From: Sinorhizobium fredii USDA 257
Lineage (GTDB): Bacteria; Pseudomonadota; Alphaproteobacteria; Rhizobiales; Rhizobiaceae
Reading direction: 5' to 3'
DNA length: 64,000 bases
Assembly (NCBI RefSeq): GCF_000265205.3
Contig: NC_018000.1
Coordinates: forward strand, 1,178,001 to 1,242,000
The notes under the pieces were generated by a model. The model had not been told where the DNA came from, searched no databases, and saw only the letters and a program-made list of their open reading frames with translations. The position numbers and the translations under genes were made by a program. Within the stretch, counting starts at the first letter, position 1; every line of letters starts with the position of its first letter. This document shows positions 45,352-56,107 of the stretch, one piece after another.

Positions 45352-45702
45352 TCAGTTCCTGCCCTTGTCGAGCGAGGCGCTGCCGTTCGCAGCCGGCTTG
45401 ATCTGGTTGCCGAACGTCTTTTCGATGAGAGTGGCGCCTTCATCGGCGGACGACATGCGCACCGGTTCGAGCCCGTCCTGCGTCGTCACCCGCTCATGAC
45501 GTGCGCCGTCGTTTCGAATGCGGTATTGCGGCGAACCGCCGCTCTTCGGGAGCGTGCCGGTGATGTGATAGATGTCCGCCTGCAAAGCCGATCCACAATA
45601 CCCGCGCTTGAGCCGAACAGCTTGACCGACGGTAAAGAGATGTGTGGCGGCGTCGCGACGGACCGGACGGCCATTGCGTTGCAGAATGTTTGTAGTGGTC
45701 AT
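45352..45702 (-). CDS. Small protein, paralogue of the one at 34203-34421
   Basis: A 116-residue basic protein. The core FTVGQAVRLKRGYCGSALQA, then IYHITGTLPKSGGSPQYRIR, matches the 72-residue protein at 34203-34421 (shared ITxxxP...PQYRIRN...RV...LEP(I/V)), and a 35-residue polar tail is extra. It is the first gene of the minus-strand unit 45702-42355. AAAGGACT lies 12 bp before the ATG. A short overlapping frame ends four bases into it and may be a leader peptide or a shadow. Confidence 0.65.
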   Translation of the reverse strand: MTTTNILQRNGRPVRRDAATHLFTVGQAVRLKRGYCGSALQADIYHITGTLPKSGGSPQYRIRNDGARHERVTTQDGLEPVRMSSADEGATLIEKTFGNQIKPAANGSASLDKGRN

Positions 45703-46122
45703 ATTGCTTGTAGTCCTTTTTGGAGTGCGGCTTCGAGATCAGCCGGATTGGTCGGCATCATGTATTGCGTGGATCTTGGATGCCCCGCGGGCATTGGATG
45801 AAGGCACGAGACGTTGCCCGGCACATGGGAGGCGTCTGCGTAGTGCGACTGGTCATGACGGCGCTCCGCGCAGAAGCACACGAGGCGGCCCTGCATCCTC
45901 TGTCTGCCCAACCGAAACGAGCCGTGATCAGCGCTCGAGTGTCTGTGCCAGGTTCGAACGAAGCGACACTGCGCGTCCGATCGGCGTAAGGCATTCGCAT
46001 CAAAGTTCGTGGTGAAGGGCGGGGGTCCTCTGACGCCGCGCAATTGGGCTAGTCTTATATGTGGGCCTCAAATCGCTTTTAAACAAGATCATCCGTGCAC
46101 CAACGCCGTTCAGGCACTGTTC
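45703..46122. other. Gene-free stretch between groEL and the small-gene operon
   Basis: About 420 bp. It should contain the promoter of the unit starting at 45702 and the end of the groEL transcript. A minus-strand frame ending at 45699 is not convincing apart from its last 19 codons (MPTNPADLEAALQKGLQAI), which end in an ATGA overlap with the next gene and could form a coupled leader peptide. No terminator hairpin was recognised. Confidence 0.35.
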
Positions 46123-47805
<1,683 letters not shown>

Positions 47806-47849
47806 TCAGGCAGCTTTCTTGGCCGCGACGGTCTTTTGGAGGCATGAGT

Positions 47850-48112
47850 TCGGCCTTCTTCATGATCAGAGTTCCTCGCCGTCGACCTTGACATCGGTGC
47901 CGGACCATTTGCCGAACGGGATCGGATCACCGGCCTCAACGTCGAGCGGAATCAGCTTGCCGCCTTCATTACGTGCCCCGACCAACGGCGATCACGTCGC
48001 CTTCCTGCGGCTTTTCCCCGTCAATGTCGGAACTGATGATCCCGTCCTTGGATTTGCGATCGCCTTCCGCGCGCCGGATGACGACACGGTCATGGAGTGG
48101 ACGGAATTTCAT
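47850..48112 (-). pseudogene. groES: groES broken by two frameshifts
   Basis: From ATG 48112 the frame reads [20 protein letters not shown] and [17 protein letters not shown], then hits TAA near 47972. A different frame continues [15 protein letters not shown] and [17 protein letters not shown], followed by a TGA near 47871 where one C is missing; the next frame gives IMKKAELM. An intact GroES has about 98 residues in one frame; only the first about 46 remain translatable. The mobile loop region is kept, but the rest is lost. groEL starts about 95 bp further on. Confidence 0.87.
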
Positions 48113-48167
48113 AGAGATTCTTTCTGCGGCCGGCGCATAGGGCGACTGCAATCCTTATATATCACGA

Positions 48168-48194
48168 TTGGAACTCGATTGATAGGAGTGCCAA
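48168..48194 (-). promoter_or_regulatory. CIRCE element (HrcA operator) upstream of groES-groEL
   Basis: TTGGAACTC (48168-48176), 9-bp spacer, GAGTGCCAA (48186-48194). This is the CIRCE layout (TTAGCACTC-N9-GAGTGCTAA) with one mismatch within the inverted repeat. It lies about 55 bp before the groES start codon. HrcA is known to bind CIRCE and repress groESL without heat stress. Confidence 0.85.
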
Positions 48195-48306
48195 GAAATA
48201 TTATTTTACACAAGGAATAATGTTGGAAAATATAAGTCAGTAATCTCTGAACAAGACCGCCGTGAGTTCCAATAAATATACAGAGATTATATTGCGATGT
48301 CTCCCA

Positions 48307-48726
48307 AGTTGAACCACTACTCGACCAGATTGGCGGTCCGATCGGACAGTTTACTGCCGACGCTGCCTATGACGGAAAGCCAACCTACGACACCGTCACC
48401 AATCACAGCGCTGCTGCCGCCATCGTCATTCCGCCACGCGCCAACGCGATCGAAGCAATCGACGGTCGACCTCCCGGCCAAAGGGACCAGCATATCGCCG
48501 CAATCAGCAGAGACGGCCGGATGAAATGGCAGGCCTCCAACGATTACGGCAAACGCTCGCTGGTCGAGACCGCCATCGGGGGATACAAGTCCATCATCGG
48601 GCGACGTTTGCGGGCCCGGTCGCCTCCCGTTCAGCAGACCGAAGTCGCCATCGGCTGCGCCGTCTTAACCGAATGCTTGCCGGCGCACGCCCGAAATCCG
48701 TCCGCCGGACGGCAGCCACGGCTTAG
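48307..48726 (+). pseudogene. 3' remnant of an IS5-family transposase gene
   Basis: The plus strand reads VEPLLDQIGGPIGQFTADAA, then YDGKPTYDTVTNHSAAAAIV, IPPRANAIEAIDG, and WQASNDYGKRSLVETAIGGY, then KSIIGRRLRAR. After a one-base loss near 48663 it continues NRMLAGARPKSVRRTAATA and stops at 48726. The DAAYD and Y-x-x-(R)-x-x-(V)E motifs are the C-terminal DDE parts of an IS5/IS1031-type transposase. The N-terminal half and both ends are missing. It lies just upstream of the CIRCE region. Confidence 0.8.
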
Positions 48727-49051
48727 TATGCCTCTTCAAAGATACCCATCCGCTCAAGTCCGGATCCATGCACTAAAGCCATGTCGCGGTAACTTCCCTC
48801 GGTTCTCAGCGCGACAATTACGTCGGCATCGGTCCGGTTGCGATGAGGTCATAGGGGGAAGCGGACGGGTCCATCACTCGATGGGCTGTGCGAACTCCAC
48901 ACGGTACGGTAAACGGCGGCCGGGATGCTTATCTCGCGTCGATGGGACCGACGCGAGCGTTCTGTGTCGCGCCCACGCCGCCCTTCCCTTTATAGAACTC
49001 AGCCATATTTACACCTTCACTGCCGGAAGGCGGTTCAAAGGGTCCTGGGGC
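48727..49051. other. Gene-free stretch
   Basis: About 325 bp between the transposase remnant and a tiny membrane protein gene. Frames on both strands are short and lack ribosome sites. GGTCCTGGGGC before 49052 may be the weak ribosome site of the next gene. No repeat or terminator recognised. Confidence 0.35.
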
Positions 49052-49213
49052 ATGTCCATAATAATCAGCATCCTGATCACGGTCCTTGTCATCGCCTTGG
49101 TGCTGTACCTCGTGCAAAAACTTCCGATTGACTCGACGATGAAGCAGATGGCTCAGATCGTCGTTGTAGTCGTCGGCATAGTCTCGTTGCTCAGCTCGCT
49201 GAACGTATTCTGA
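49052..49213 (+). CDS. Thivi_2564-type small membrane protein
   Basis: A 53-residue protein with two hydrophobic helices (IIISILITVLVIALVLYLVQ and AQIVVVVVGIVSLLSSLNVF) and the short polar turn KLPIDSTMKQ between them. This matches a family of tiny two-helix proteins (Thivi_2564 family) with a VxxxxPMDxxxK-like turn. The ATG at 49052 is chosen because the upstream frame is unrelated. Function unknown. Confidence 0.7.
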   Translation: MSIIISILITVLVIALVLYLVQKLPIDSTMKQMAQIVVVVVGIVSLLSSLNVF

Positions 49214-49262
49214 TTAGGGTTTGCCACTACTCGACTCAGCCGACGCCACCGGCCGGGAGTGC

Positions 49263-49535
49263 TCAGGCCGCTTTCCCGCCTTTGCGGTGCGGATTGGGCG
49301 AAGGCGTCAACATACCTGCGCGCCAGCCGGGCTTGAAATTCGCAAAAGGCTCGTTGTCGAACTGCTGAACCGGCTCGCTTGAGCCGTGCTGGAGCAGTTC
49401 ATTCCGGTCCTTGGTCGCTTTTGCCCGCCGCCTCCTGCCATCCGCGTCATCGCCACTCCTGCCTTGAGTTTCCCTGCGCAGCGGTTTATCGACTGCGCCG
49501 CCTTGATTATCCCATTCTTCAAGCGAATCCCTCAT
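49263..49535 (-). CDS. Possible small hydrophilic protein
   Basis: A 90-residue very polar frame (start ATG 49535, MRDSLEEWDNQGGAVDKPLR) with an Arg/Lys-rich centre and the ending FKPGWRAGMLTPSPNPHRKG. No ribosome site is obvious, and the composition could be that of a shadow frame, but no competing gene lies on the other strand. It starts downstream of the sensor kinase gene on the same strand. Confidence 0.35.
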   Translation of the reverse strand: MRDSLEEWDNQGGAVDKPLRRETQGRSGDDADGRRRRAKATKDRNELLQHGSSEPVQQFDNEPFANFKPGWRAGMLTPSPNPHRKGGKAA

Positions 49536-49761
49536 CCGCGCCGCGGAAGCAGGATCCGGGGTGTCTACGTCGAAACCCGCCCCGGACGACCTGCCGGTCC
49601 ATTCCTCGCCGGTCGGGTGGGAGCATATTGCCTTCTCTGACGACTTCCTTTGGGATCGAGCCGAAAGGTGACTGGCAGAAAGCCGCTGATCCTGTCGATG
49701 AAGCAGCGGGCAGCGTGACGGGGTTCTGGCTTCGTTCCCCATTAGCGTTGCTTAGCGTACT

Positions 49762-52700
49762 TTAAACGCGCTGCCCTCTACAAGCGCTCTCGTCCGGGTC
49801 TGAAGGCAGGGCGAACTGAAATACAGCGCCCCAAGGCTCGTTCGCCCCGGCCCATAGCCGCCCCCCGTGCGCCTCGATGATCGAACGGCAGATGGCCAAG
49901 CCCATGCCCAGACCCTCCGCTTTCGTCGTATAAAACGCCTCGAACACCTGCTCCAGGCTCTGCGGCTCCAACCCGACGCCGGTGTCCTGTACTTCGACCA
50001 GCACGGCGCCGGATGTGTCGGCTCGGGACCTGATCAGCAACTCGCGTGGCCGGTCCGCCACCTTCTTCATAGATTCGATACCGTTCATCACCAGGTTCAA
50101 AATGACCTGCTGCAACTGGACCCGGTCGCCTGCAACAGGCGGGAGCTCGTGCGCCAGTTCGGTTCGCAGCAAGACGCGCTGACGGCGCACCTCCTCATGA
50201 ACGAGGACTACCGACTCTTCGATGAGGCCGTTCAGGTCCACCTGCGCCGTGACGCTGGCTGTCTTCTTGAGGAGCGCGCGCACCCGGCCGATCACCTCGC
50301 CGGCCCGATGGCCGTCCCGGACGATACGCCCCAGCGTCTCGCGGGCTTCGTCGAGGTTGGGGGGCTGGGTCGCGAGCCAGCGCAGGGCGGCGTTCGCATT
50401 GGTCACCACGGCGGCCAGCGGCTGGTTGACCTCGTGGGCAATGGAGGAGGTCAGCGCGCCCATCGTCGTCACGCGTGTGACATGCGCGAGCTCCGCCTGC
50501 GCCTTCTGCAGCGCCTCCTCGGCCCGCTTTCGGTCTTCAATGTCGACGAGAAATCCATACCATTTGAGAATGTCTCCGTGCTCGTCCCGGAGCGGTACGG
50601 CACTTTCGAACCACCAGCGATATTCGCCGTCGGACGCACGACAGATACGCACCTCGGCCTCGAAGGGGCGGCCCGTGGCCAAGGACATACGCCACTTCGA
50701 CATGTACTGCTCAAGGTCGTCTGGGTGAAACCGGGATTCGGGCTTCCAGTTCTCCGCAAACGATCCCTCCAGGGACAAGCCTGTGAATTCCTGCCAACGC
50801 CGATTGATGAAGTCGACACGGCCGTCGGGCAGGGCGGTCCACACCATCGCCGGAACTGTCTCGATGACCTCGCGAAGCTCCTCTTCACTCCTTCGGGCAG
50901 CCTCTTCGGCGCGCTTGCGCTCGGTGATGTCCTCGCACACGATCAGGATGACGGGTCGCTTCTTGACCACCATCGCTCTTGCCGTCTCGCGAACCCAGAG
51001 CATCGAGCCGTCCTTGCGAAACTTGCGCAGCTCCCAGCTCATGGCGCGGCCGAGATGTTCGAGACAGGTGGCCGCATGCCTCTGGACGGCGTCGCGATCC
51101 GCCTCGTGAAAGATGTCCTGTACGGGACGGTCGATCAGTTCGTCGACCGTGTAGCCGAGCTGCTCCGCCCCAAAGGGATTGACCGACACGATGGTGCCAG
51201 TCGCGTCCACCATGAAGTACATCGTCGGATTGTTCTCGAATACGGCTCTCCACTGCTCCTCGCTGTCTCGCAGTGCCCCTTCCACCCGCTTGCGTTCGGT
51301 AATGTCCTGGATTGTGCCAAACATGCTGCGCGGCCGGCCCGACGCCTCTCTTGTCAGATCGCCCTGGCTGTGGACGATGCGCACCTCGCCGGTAGGCCTC
51401 ACGATTCGGTACTCCAAGTCGTACCGAGATTCGCCACGCACTGCCTTGGCCGCGGCCTGGCTCCAGAACGACCGGTCTTCCGGATGTATCCGCTCAACCG
51501 CTTCGGCAAGACTGACGACCGCGGTCGCGCGCGGTGTCAGCCCGAAGATGCGGTATGTCTCGTCCGACCAAGTGAGACAGTCGGTGCTGAGATCACGCTC
51601 CCAATAGCCAACATGGGCAACGCGTTGAGCTTCTGCGAAATTGGCTTCGCTTCGCCGCAGGCCCTCCAATGTCTCCTTGAGACGGGACGTCATGAGAGTG
51701 AACGCCTGGGCAAGCAGGCCGACTTCATCGTTCCGGCGCAGTTCGGGCACGTCTCGCCAGTCCCCCTTTGCGATCGCGTGCGCTGCCTGGGTCAGGGCAG
51801 TCAGCGGCCGTAAGGTGCGTCCAACCAGCCCTAGTCCGAGGAGGACGAAGACGCCGACGATGACAGCGCCAACGCCAATCGAGAGATAGGCTGCACGATA
51901 GACAGGCCTCAGGAAATCCGCGGCTGGCACCGCCGAGATGATGGTCCAGTCAAGAGCGCCGGGCCCCTCAACGCGATCAACCGCCGCATAGATCCGGCCG
52001 CGCTCAGGGTCACTGAAAGAAAACACATGCAGTCCCGCTGACGAGGACCCGGCGACGCCGGCGTGCCGCCCAAGATAGCGCGCGGTTTCACGAACGATGG
52101 GATCGGTTGCTTTCGACGCCTGCAGGCGCAGATGTCCGCCGTCCGCTCCGATTGTGACGGGCGACACTCCTCCGGACGCGCCGATCAAATGTCCGCTGGC
52201 GTCGATGATGAAAGCCCGCCCATTCTCGCCGATCTCGAGCGTCTGCAAGAACCTGGAAAGTTGGGCCAGGATGAGATCGATCCCGCACACCCCGACGAAG
52301 TTGCCGTTCCTGTCCAACACTGGGGCGGAGAGCGAGATGCCCAGTATCGGCTCGACGAGACCGAGATAGGGCTCGGTCCAGTACCGTTCGCCCGTCTCTT
52401 TCGCCTTCGAGTACCAGATCCTCCGACGAGCATCGAACGCGCCTTCCGACTTTCGCAAACGGCCGATCCTGCCGCTTGGCAACGCTTCGAACTCGCGCAC
52501 GGCGCCGGCGCGAAAGTTATCGGTCATCAGAAACACGGAGTTCGAGTCTGCCAGTCGCCCGACCGAAACAAGCCCGCCGGCCTCGTTGCCGAAAAACATC
52601 CAGTCGATATCGGGTTCCTCGGCCAGCAATGCATGGAGCTCTCGCGCAACAGCATGCGGGTCGCTGAGTGACAGGTCGTGACGAACAAGAGCGTTGGCCA

Positions 52701-52896
52701 ACCGCGACACCGCCTTGTCGGCACCGCGCACCAAATGATCGACGTCGCGATGCACAGCTTGCGTCACGTCTCGGATCAGGCGCTCGGACATGAACGAGAC
52801 AATGGCGTTTCCCGTCCAAAACCATAGACCGGCCAGGACCAGACTTAGAACGAGAACGACGCCGGCGACAGGGAAGATCAAACGGTGTCGCAACAT
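49762..52896 (-). CDS. Multi-PAS membrane sensor histidine kinase
   Basis: A 1044-residue kinase. N-terminal helix (FPVAGVVLVLSLVLAGLWFW), periplasmic dCACHE-like sensor (about 40-335, with GVCGIDLILAQLSRFL), second helix (IGVGAVIVGVFVLLGLGLVG), HAMP, then three PAS domains with PAC segments (YWERDLSTDCLTWSDETYRI; YFMVDATGTIVSVNPFGAEQ; ALPDGRVDFINRRWQEFTGL). The HisKA region has the phosphoacceptor in SSIAHEVNQPLAAVVTNANA, and the ATPase domain ends in the G box GLGMGLAICRSIIEAHGG. AHEVNQPLAA-type kinases usually pair with FixJ-type regulators, two of which lie at 28.2 and 29.2 kb. ATG 52896 begins the membrane helix; 30 codons upstream are dropped. Confidence 0.92.
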   Translation of the reverse strand: MLRHRLIFPVAGVVLVLSLVLAGLWFWTGNAIVSFMSERLIRDVTQAVHRDVDHLVRGADKAVSRLANALVRHDLSLSDPHAVARELHALLAEEPDIDWMFFGNEAGGLVSVGRLADSNSVFLMTDNFRAGAVREFEALPSGRIGRLRKSEGAFDARRRIWYSKAKETGERYWTEPYLGLVEPILGISLSAPVLDRNGNFVGVCGIDLILAQLSRFLQTLEIGENGRAFIIDASGHLIGASGGVSPVTIGADGGHLRLQASKATDPIVRETARYLGRHAGVAGSSSAGLHVFSFSDPERGRIYAAVDRVEGPGALDWTIISAVPAADFLRPVYRAAYLSIGVGAVIVGVFVLLGLGLVGRTLRPLTALTQAAHAIAKGDWRDVPELRRNDEVGLLAQAFTLMTSRLKETLEGLRRSEANFAEAQRVAHVGYWERDLSTDCLTWSDETYRIFGLTPRATAVVSLAEAVERIHPEDRSFWSQAAAKAVRGESRYDLEYRIVRPTGEVRIVHSQGDLTREASGRPRSMFGTIQDITERKRVEGALRDSEEQWRAVFENNPTMYFMVDATGTIVSVNPFGAEQLGYTVDELIDRPVQDIFHEADRDAVQRHAATCLEHLGRAMSWELRKFRKDGSMLWVRETARAMVVKKRPVILIVCEDITERKRAEEAARRSEEELREVIETVPAMVWTALPDGRVDFINRRWQEFTGLSLEGSFAENWKPESRFHPDDLEQYMSKWRMSLATGRPFEAEVRICRASDGEYRWWFESAVPLRDEHGDILKWYGFLVDIEDRKRAEEALQKAQAELAHVTRVTTMGALTSSIAHEVNQPLAAVVTNANAALRWLATQPPNLDEARETLGRIVRDGHRAGEVIGRVRALLKKTASVTAQVDLNGLIEESVVLVHEEVRRQRVLLRTELAHELPPVAGDRVQLQQVILNLVMNGIESMKKVADRPRELLIRSRADTSGAVLVEVQDTGVGLEPQSLEQVFEAFYTTKAEGLGMGLAICRSIIEAHGGRLWAGANEPWGAVFQFALPSDPDESACRGQRV

Positions 52897-53344
52897 GATT
52901 GCCGAGTTCCCCAGGCAGCCAGATGAATATTCTATGTTACTTATATTGCTCCCATGGCTGCCCGTCGGCAATCCGCGGCTCGCCACCCGGCGCGAAAGTC
53001 CGGTGATGGGTTCAGAGTTGGCGTCGATGGAGGTAGTGAGAGGTCGCTCGTCGTGGATGATGGCGATCTTGGCGTTAGTAGTATCGACGTTCGTTTGTAC
53101 TCATCTTTGACGAGGTCAATCGGCGATGAGGAGGCTGATCTGGCTCAACACAAACGATCAGCGGCCAAGTTCCATAATTTAGCTTATGCGATCTTGGTGT
53201 GTAGCGGCATTTTAGAGATGCGACATATGAGCCAGTTAGAGATGCGACAGTCGTCGCCTCTTGGGAGGCTGGTCAAACGTCAACGTTTGGAAGGAAGACT
53301 GGCGACGTGAAGCGTGGTTGAGACCATGAGCGTTCGGAGTCGTC
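52897..53344. other. Kinase promoter region and left end of an ISNCY element
   Basis: No complete gene. The first about 60 bp are AT-rich and should hold the kinase promoter. From about 53100 to 53207 the plus strand reads IGDEEADLAQHKRSAAKFHN and LAYAILVCSG before the IS end, which could be a gene fragment cut by the insertion. From 53211 the IS end begins. Confidence 0.4.
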
Positions 53345-54959
53345 ATGTCTTGTTTGATCACCATGTCGCAGAAGGAATTGCATCGTCTTGAACTCATCCA
53401 GCGGATTCGCGGCCGCAGCCTGAGCGTCGTCCAGGCGGCCGAACTGCTCGGCCTCAGCCGCAGTCAGGTCCACCGGCTGCTGCAAGCCTATGACCTGGCC
53501 GGCGCCGACGGTCTTGTCTCGAAGAAGCGCGGCCGGCCGAGCAACCGGCGTCACAGCGAGGATTTCCGCAACCTGGTGCTCGACCTGGTGCGTGAGCATT
53601 ATGCGGATTTCGGACCAACCCTGGCGGCCGAGAAGCTGCTCGAACGCCACCGGATTGCCGTCAGCAAGGAGACGCTGCGTCAGTGGATGATGGAAGCCGG
53701 CCTCTGGGTGTCGCGACGCGAGCGCAAGAAGCGGGTCTTCCAGCCGCGCGGCCGGCGCGATTGTTTCGGCGAACTCGTTCAGATCGACGGCTCGCTTCAT
53801 TGGTGGTTCGAGAACCGCGGCCCCAAATGCGCCCTGCTCGTCTATATCGACGATGCCACCGGCAAGCTCTTGCATCTGCGGTTCGCCGGATCGGAGAACA
53901 CCTTCGACTATCTGCACGCAACGAAGGCCTACTTGCAGCAATGGGGCAAGCCGATTGCCTTCTACAGCGACAAGCATGGCATTTTCCGCACCACCCATGC
54001 TTCCAAGAAGGACCGGACCAGCGGCCTGACGCAGTTCGGGCGGGCCCTTTATGAGCTCAACATCGACATCATCTGCGCCAATACCCCGCAGGCCAAGGGG
54101 CGGGTCGAGCGCGCCAACCAGACGCTGCAGGATCGTCTCGTCAAGGAACTGCGGCTGCGCGGCATCGACACGATCGCGGCGGCCAATGCCTATGCGCCGG
54201 AGTTCATGGCCGACTTCAATCGTCGCTTTGGCAAGGCGCCGCGCAATCCGAAGGACATGCATCGGCCGTTTGCCGCGCATGAGAACCTCGATGGCGCGAT
54301 GTGCCGCAAGGAGATCCGCAAGCTGTCGCAGTCGCTGACGCTGCGCTATGACAAGGTGATGTTCATTCTCGATCCGACAGATCGTGCAGCGGCGCTGGCC
54401 GGTAAGAAGGTCATCGTTTGCGACTATCCCGACGGACGCCTCGAGATCACAGACGGGGAAGCCACCCTGCCCTACAGGACGTTCGACACGCTGCGCTCGG
54501 TGCACCGCTGCGAGGTGGTTGAGAACAAGCGCCTTGACGACATGCTTTCGATCGTGGCCGAGATGCAGGCCGGACGACAGCAACAGCGCAGCAACGGCGG
54601 GCCGCGCCGCACCGGCCAGACGGACCATATGTTCGGCATTCGCGACGGCAGCCAGAGCAACGGCTACCAAAAGCGCGGCACGAAGCCTGGCCGCAAGACG
54701 GATTTTACCAAGGATCCGGTGGTCATCGCCCGACGCCAGCAAGCCCTTGCGCAGCTGAAAGCGGCGGAGTGATCGGGATGTCCAAGCTAAAGTTTATCTT
54801 GCAGCTGGAGCCATCCGCCGCCGACCGGGCTATGCAACCCTGACCAGCTCCACCCGGTCGGCGGCTTGCGCCTTCGTACTTGGTAAATATAGCAACTTGC
54901 AAACGCAGTACTAAGGAATAAGATGGTGTCGCATTTCTAAGTTGACTACTTTGTCTCAT
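53211..54959 (+). mobile_element. ISNCY-family insertion sequence
   Basis: The left end has two direct copies of TTAGAGATGCGACA (53212-53225 and 53236-53249). The right end carries the inverse: TGTCGCATTTCTAA (54931-54944) and the weaker TTGTCTCATCTTTAAA (about 54951-54966). Read from outside, the two ends align over about 45 bp, so these are subterminal inverted repeats with an internal direct repeat. The element carries one transposase gene. The exact terminal base and target duplication are not certain. Confidence 0.72.
53345..54772 (+). CDS. ISNCY-family transposase
   Basis: A 475-residue DDE transposase (469 if ATG 53363, MSQKELHRLELI, is used). The N-terminal helix-turn-helix is in RGRSLSVVQAAELLGLSRSQ and VHRLLQAYDLAGADGLVSKK. 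The integrase core has the first Asp in GELVQIDGSLHWWF, the second in IAFYSDKHGIFRTTH and the Glu in CANTPQAKGRVERANQTLQD. The tail is basic (RRTGQTDHMFGIRDG ... GRKTDFTKDPV). All catalytic residues are present and the frame is unbroken, so it appears functional. The large antisense frame over it is a shadow. Confidence 0.93.
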   Translation: MSCLITMSQKELHRLELIQRIRGRSLSVVQAAELLGLSRSQVHRLLQAYDLAGADGLVSKKRGRPSNRRHSEDFRNLVLDLVREHYADFGPTLAAEKLLERHRIAVSKETLRQWMMEAGLWVSRRERKKRVFQPRGRRDCFGELVQIDGSLHWWFENRGPKCALLVYIDDATGKLLHLRFAGSENTFDYLHATKAYLQQWGKPIAFYSDKHGIFRTTHASKKDRTSGLTQFGRALYELNIDIICANTPQAKGRVERANQTLQDRLVKELRLRGIDTIAAANAYAPEFMADFNRRFGKAPRNPKDMHRPFAAHENLDGAMCRKEIRKLSQSLTLRYDKVMFILDPTDRAAALAGKKVIVCDYPDGRLEITDGEATLPYRTFDTLRSVHRCEVVENKRLDDMLSIVAEMQAGRQQQRSNGGPRRTGQTDHMFGIRDGSQSNGYQKRGTKPGRKTDFTKDPVVIARRQQALAQLKAAE

Positions 54960-54986
54960 CTTTAAATAGCTGTGACATTGTGTGTA

Positions 54987-56107
54987 GCGGGGGTGCATTC
55001 TATTTCCAAGTGCGACATGCCAATAAAACAATGGCTTGTCCCTTGGAGTTTTTGTATGTCGCAGTGCTATTCGCAGCTCGCCCTTCCCGATCGCCGACGT
55101 TTGCATCAGCTCATGGAACGCAAGGTTCCTGTCGGTGAGATCGCCCGGCAACTCGGGCGCCATCGCTCGACGATCTACCGCGAGCTGAAGCGCAACACCT
55201 TTCATGATGCCGAGTTTCCCGAATACAGCGGCTATTACAGTGGCATCGCCAACGACCTCTCCAAGGAGCGTCGGCGACGTCTGCGCAAGCTCAGGCGCCA
55301 CCCGCAGCTGCGTGAGCTGATTATCGATCGACTGAAGGCACTTTGGTCGCCGGAGCAGATCGCCGGCCGCCTGCTTGCCGACGGTGTGAGCGCGGTCCGT
55401 GTCTGCACCGAGACGATCTACCGCTTCATCTATTGCAAGGAAGATGATGCGCGGGAGCTTTATCAGCATCTGCCGGAAGGCCGCCGTAAGCGCCGCCCAC
55501 GCCGCTCCCGCAAGCCCCGCGACGGCTCGATCCCGTTTGATTGCAGGATCAGCCAACGTCCTGATTTTATTGCCGATCGCTCGCAGTTCGGACATTGGGA
55601 AGGCGATCTCCTGATCTTCCGGCGCGACCTCGGTGAAGCCAATGTCACCTCGCTGGTCGAGCGCAAAAGCCGCTACACGGTGATGATCAAGAATGGCAGC
55701 CGCCACTCTCGGCCGCTCATCGACAAGATCGTCGATGCCTTCTCACCGCTACCCGCCTTTGCCCGGCAGGGCTTCACCTTCGACCGTGGTACCGAGTTTC
55801 GCGGTTTCAGGGCTTTGGAAGATGGGATCGGCGCCAAGAGCTGGTTCTGCGATCCAAATTCACCGTGGCAGAAAGGTGCGGTCGAGAACACCAATAAGCG
55901 CATCCGCCGCTTTGTGCCGAGCGATACGGACCTATCCGCTGTCAGCCAGCAGCACCTTGTCGCCCTTGCCCACCATCTAAATTCGCTGCCCAGGAAGTGC
56001 CTGGCTATCGGACACCAGCCGAGGTGTTCATGGCGCATTTGCGCGAATGCGCGTAGTGCCCTACCCTTCACACGTCAATGTTGCACTTGGATTAGATTCC
56101 CCACCGC
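54987..56107 (+). mobile_element. IS30-family insertion sequence
   Basis: Imperfect terminal inverted repeats of about 30 bp. The left begins GCGGGGGTGC and contains TTCCAAGTGCGACAT. The right, read inward, begins GCGGTGGGGA and contains ATCCAAGTGCAACAT. The span of 1121 bp fits IS30-family elements. It lies about 30-40 bp beyond the right end of the ISNCY element, with another ISNCY remnant on its other side, showing nested insertion history. Confidence 0.72.
55056..56056 (+). pseudogene. IS30-family transposase gene with a late frameshift
   Basis: From ATG 55056 the frame encodes a DDE transposase of IS30 type: HTH KVPVGEIARQLGRHRSTIYR, linker, then DDE core with GHWEGDLLIF (first Asp), FTFDRGTEFRGF (second) and KGAVENTNKRIRRFVP (Glu). 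Near 56003 one G is missing. The expected ending GYRTPAEVFMAHLRECA and stop at 56054-56056 appear only in the neighbouring frame. The unshifted frame runs on to 56138 with a 45-residue nonsense tail. The catalytic triad is upstream of the lesion, so residual activity is possible. Confidence 0.78.

Noticed and set aside
45699..46043. 114-codon minus-strand frame overlapping the small-gene operon start
   Set aside because: Only the last 19 codons look plausible; the rest is rich in His, Arg and Cys, as in shadow frames, with no ribosome site.
49867..51813. 648-codon plus-strand frame
   Set aside because: Antisense shadow of the PAS histidine kinase, whose motifs are complete on the minus strand.
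53273..54742. 489-codon minus-strand frame
   Set aside because: Antisense shadow of the ISNCY transposase with its DDE residues.
53198..54990. 10-bp direct repeat TGTGTAGCGG flanking the ISNCY element (53198-53207 and 54981-54990)
   Set aside because: Considered as a target duplication, but the right copy overlaps the IS30 terminal repeat and lies some 15 bp beyond the last ISNCY-like repeat, so it may be coincidence.
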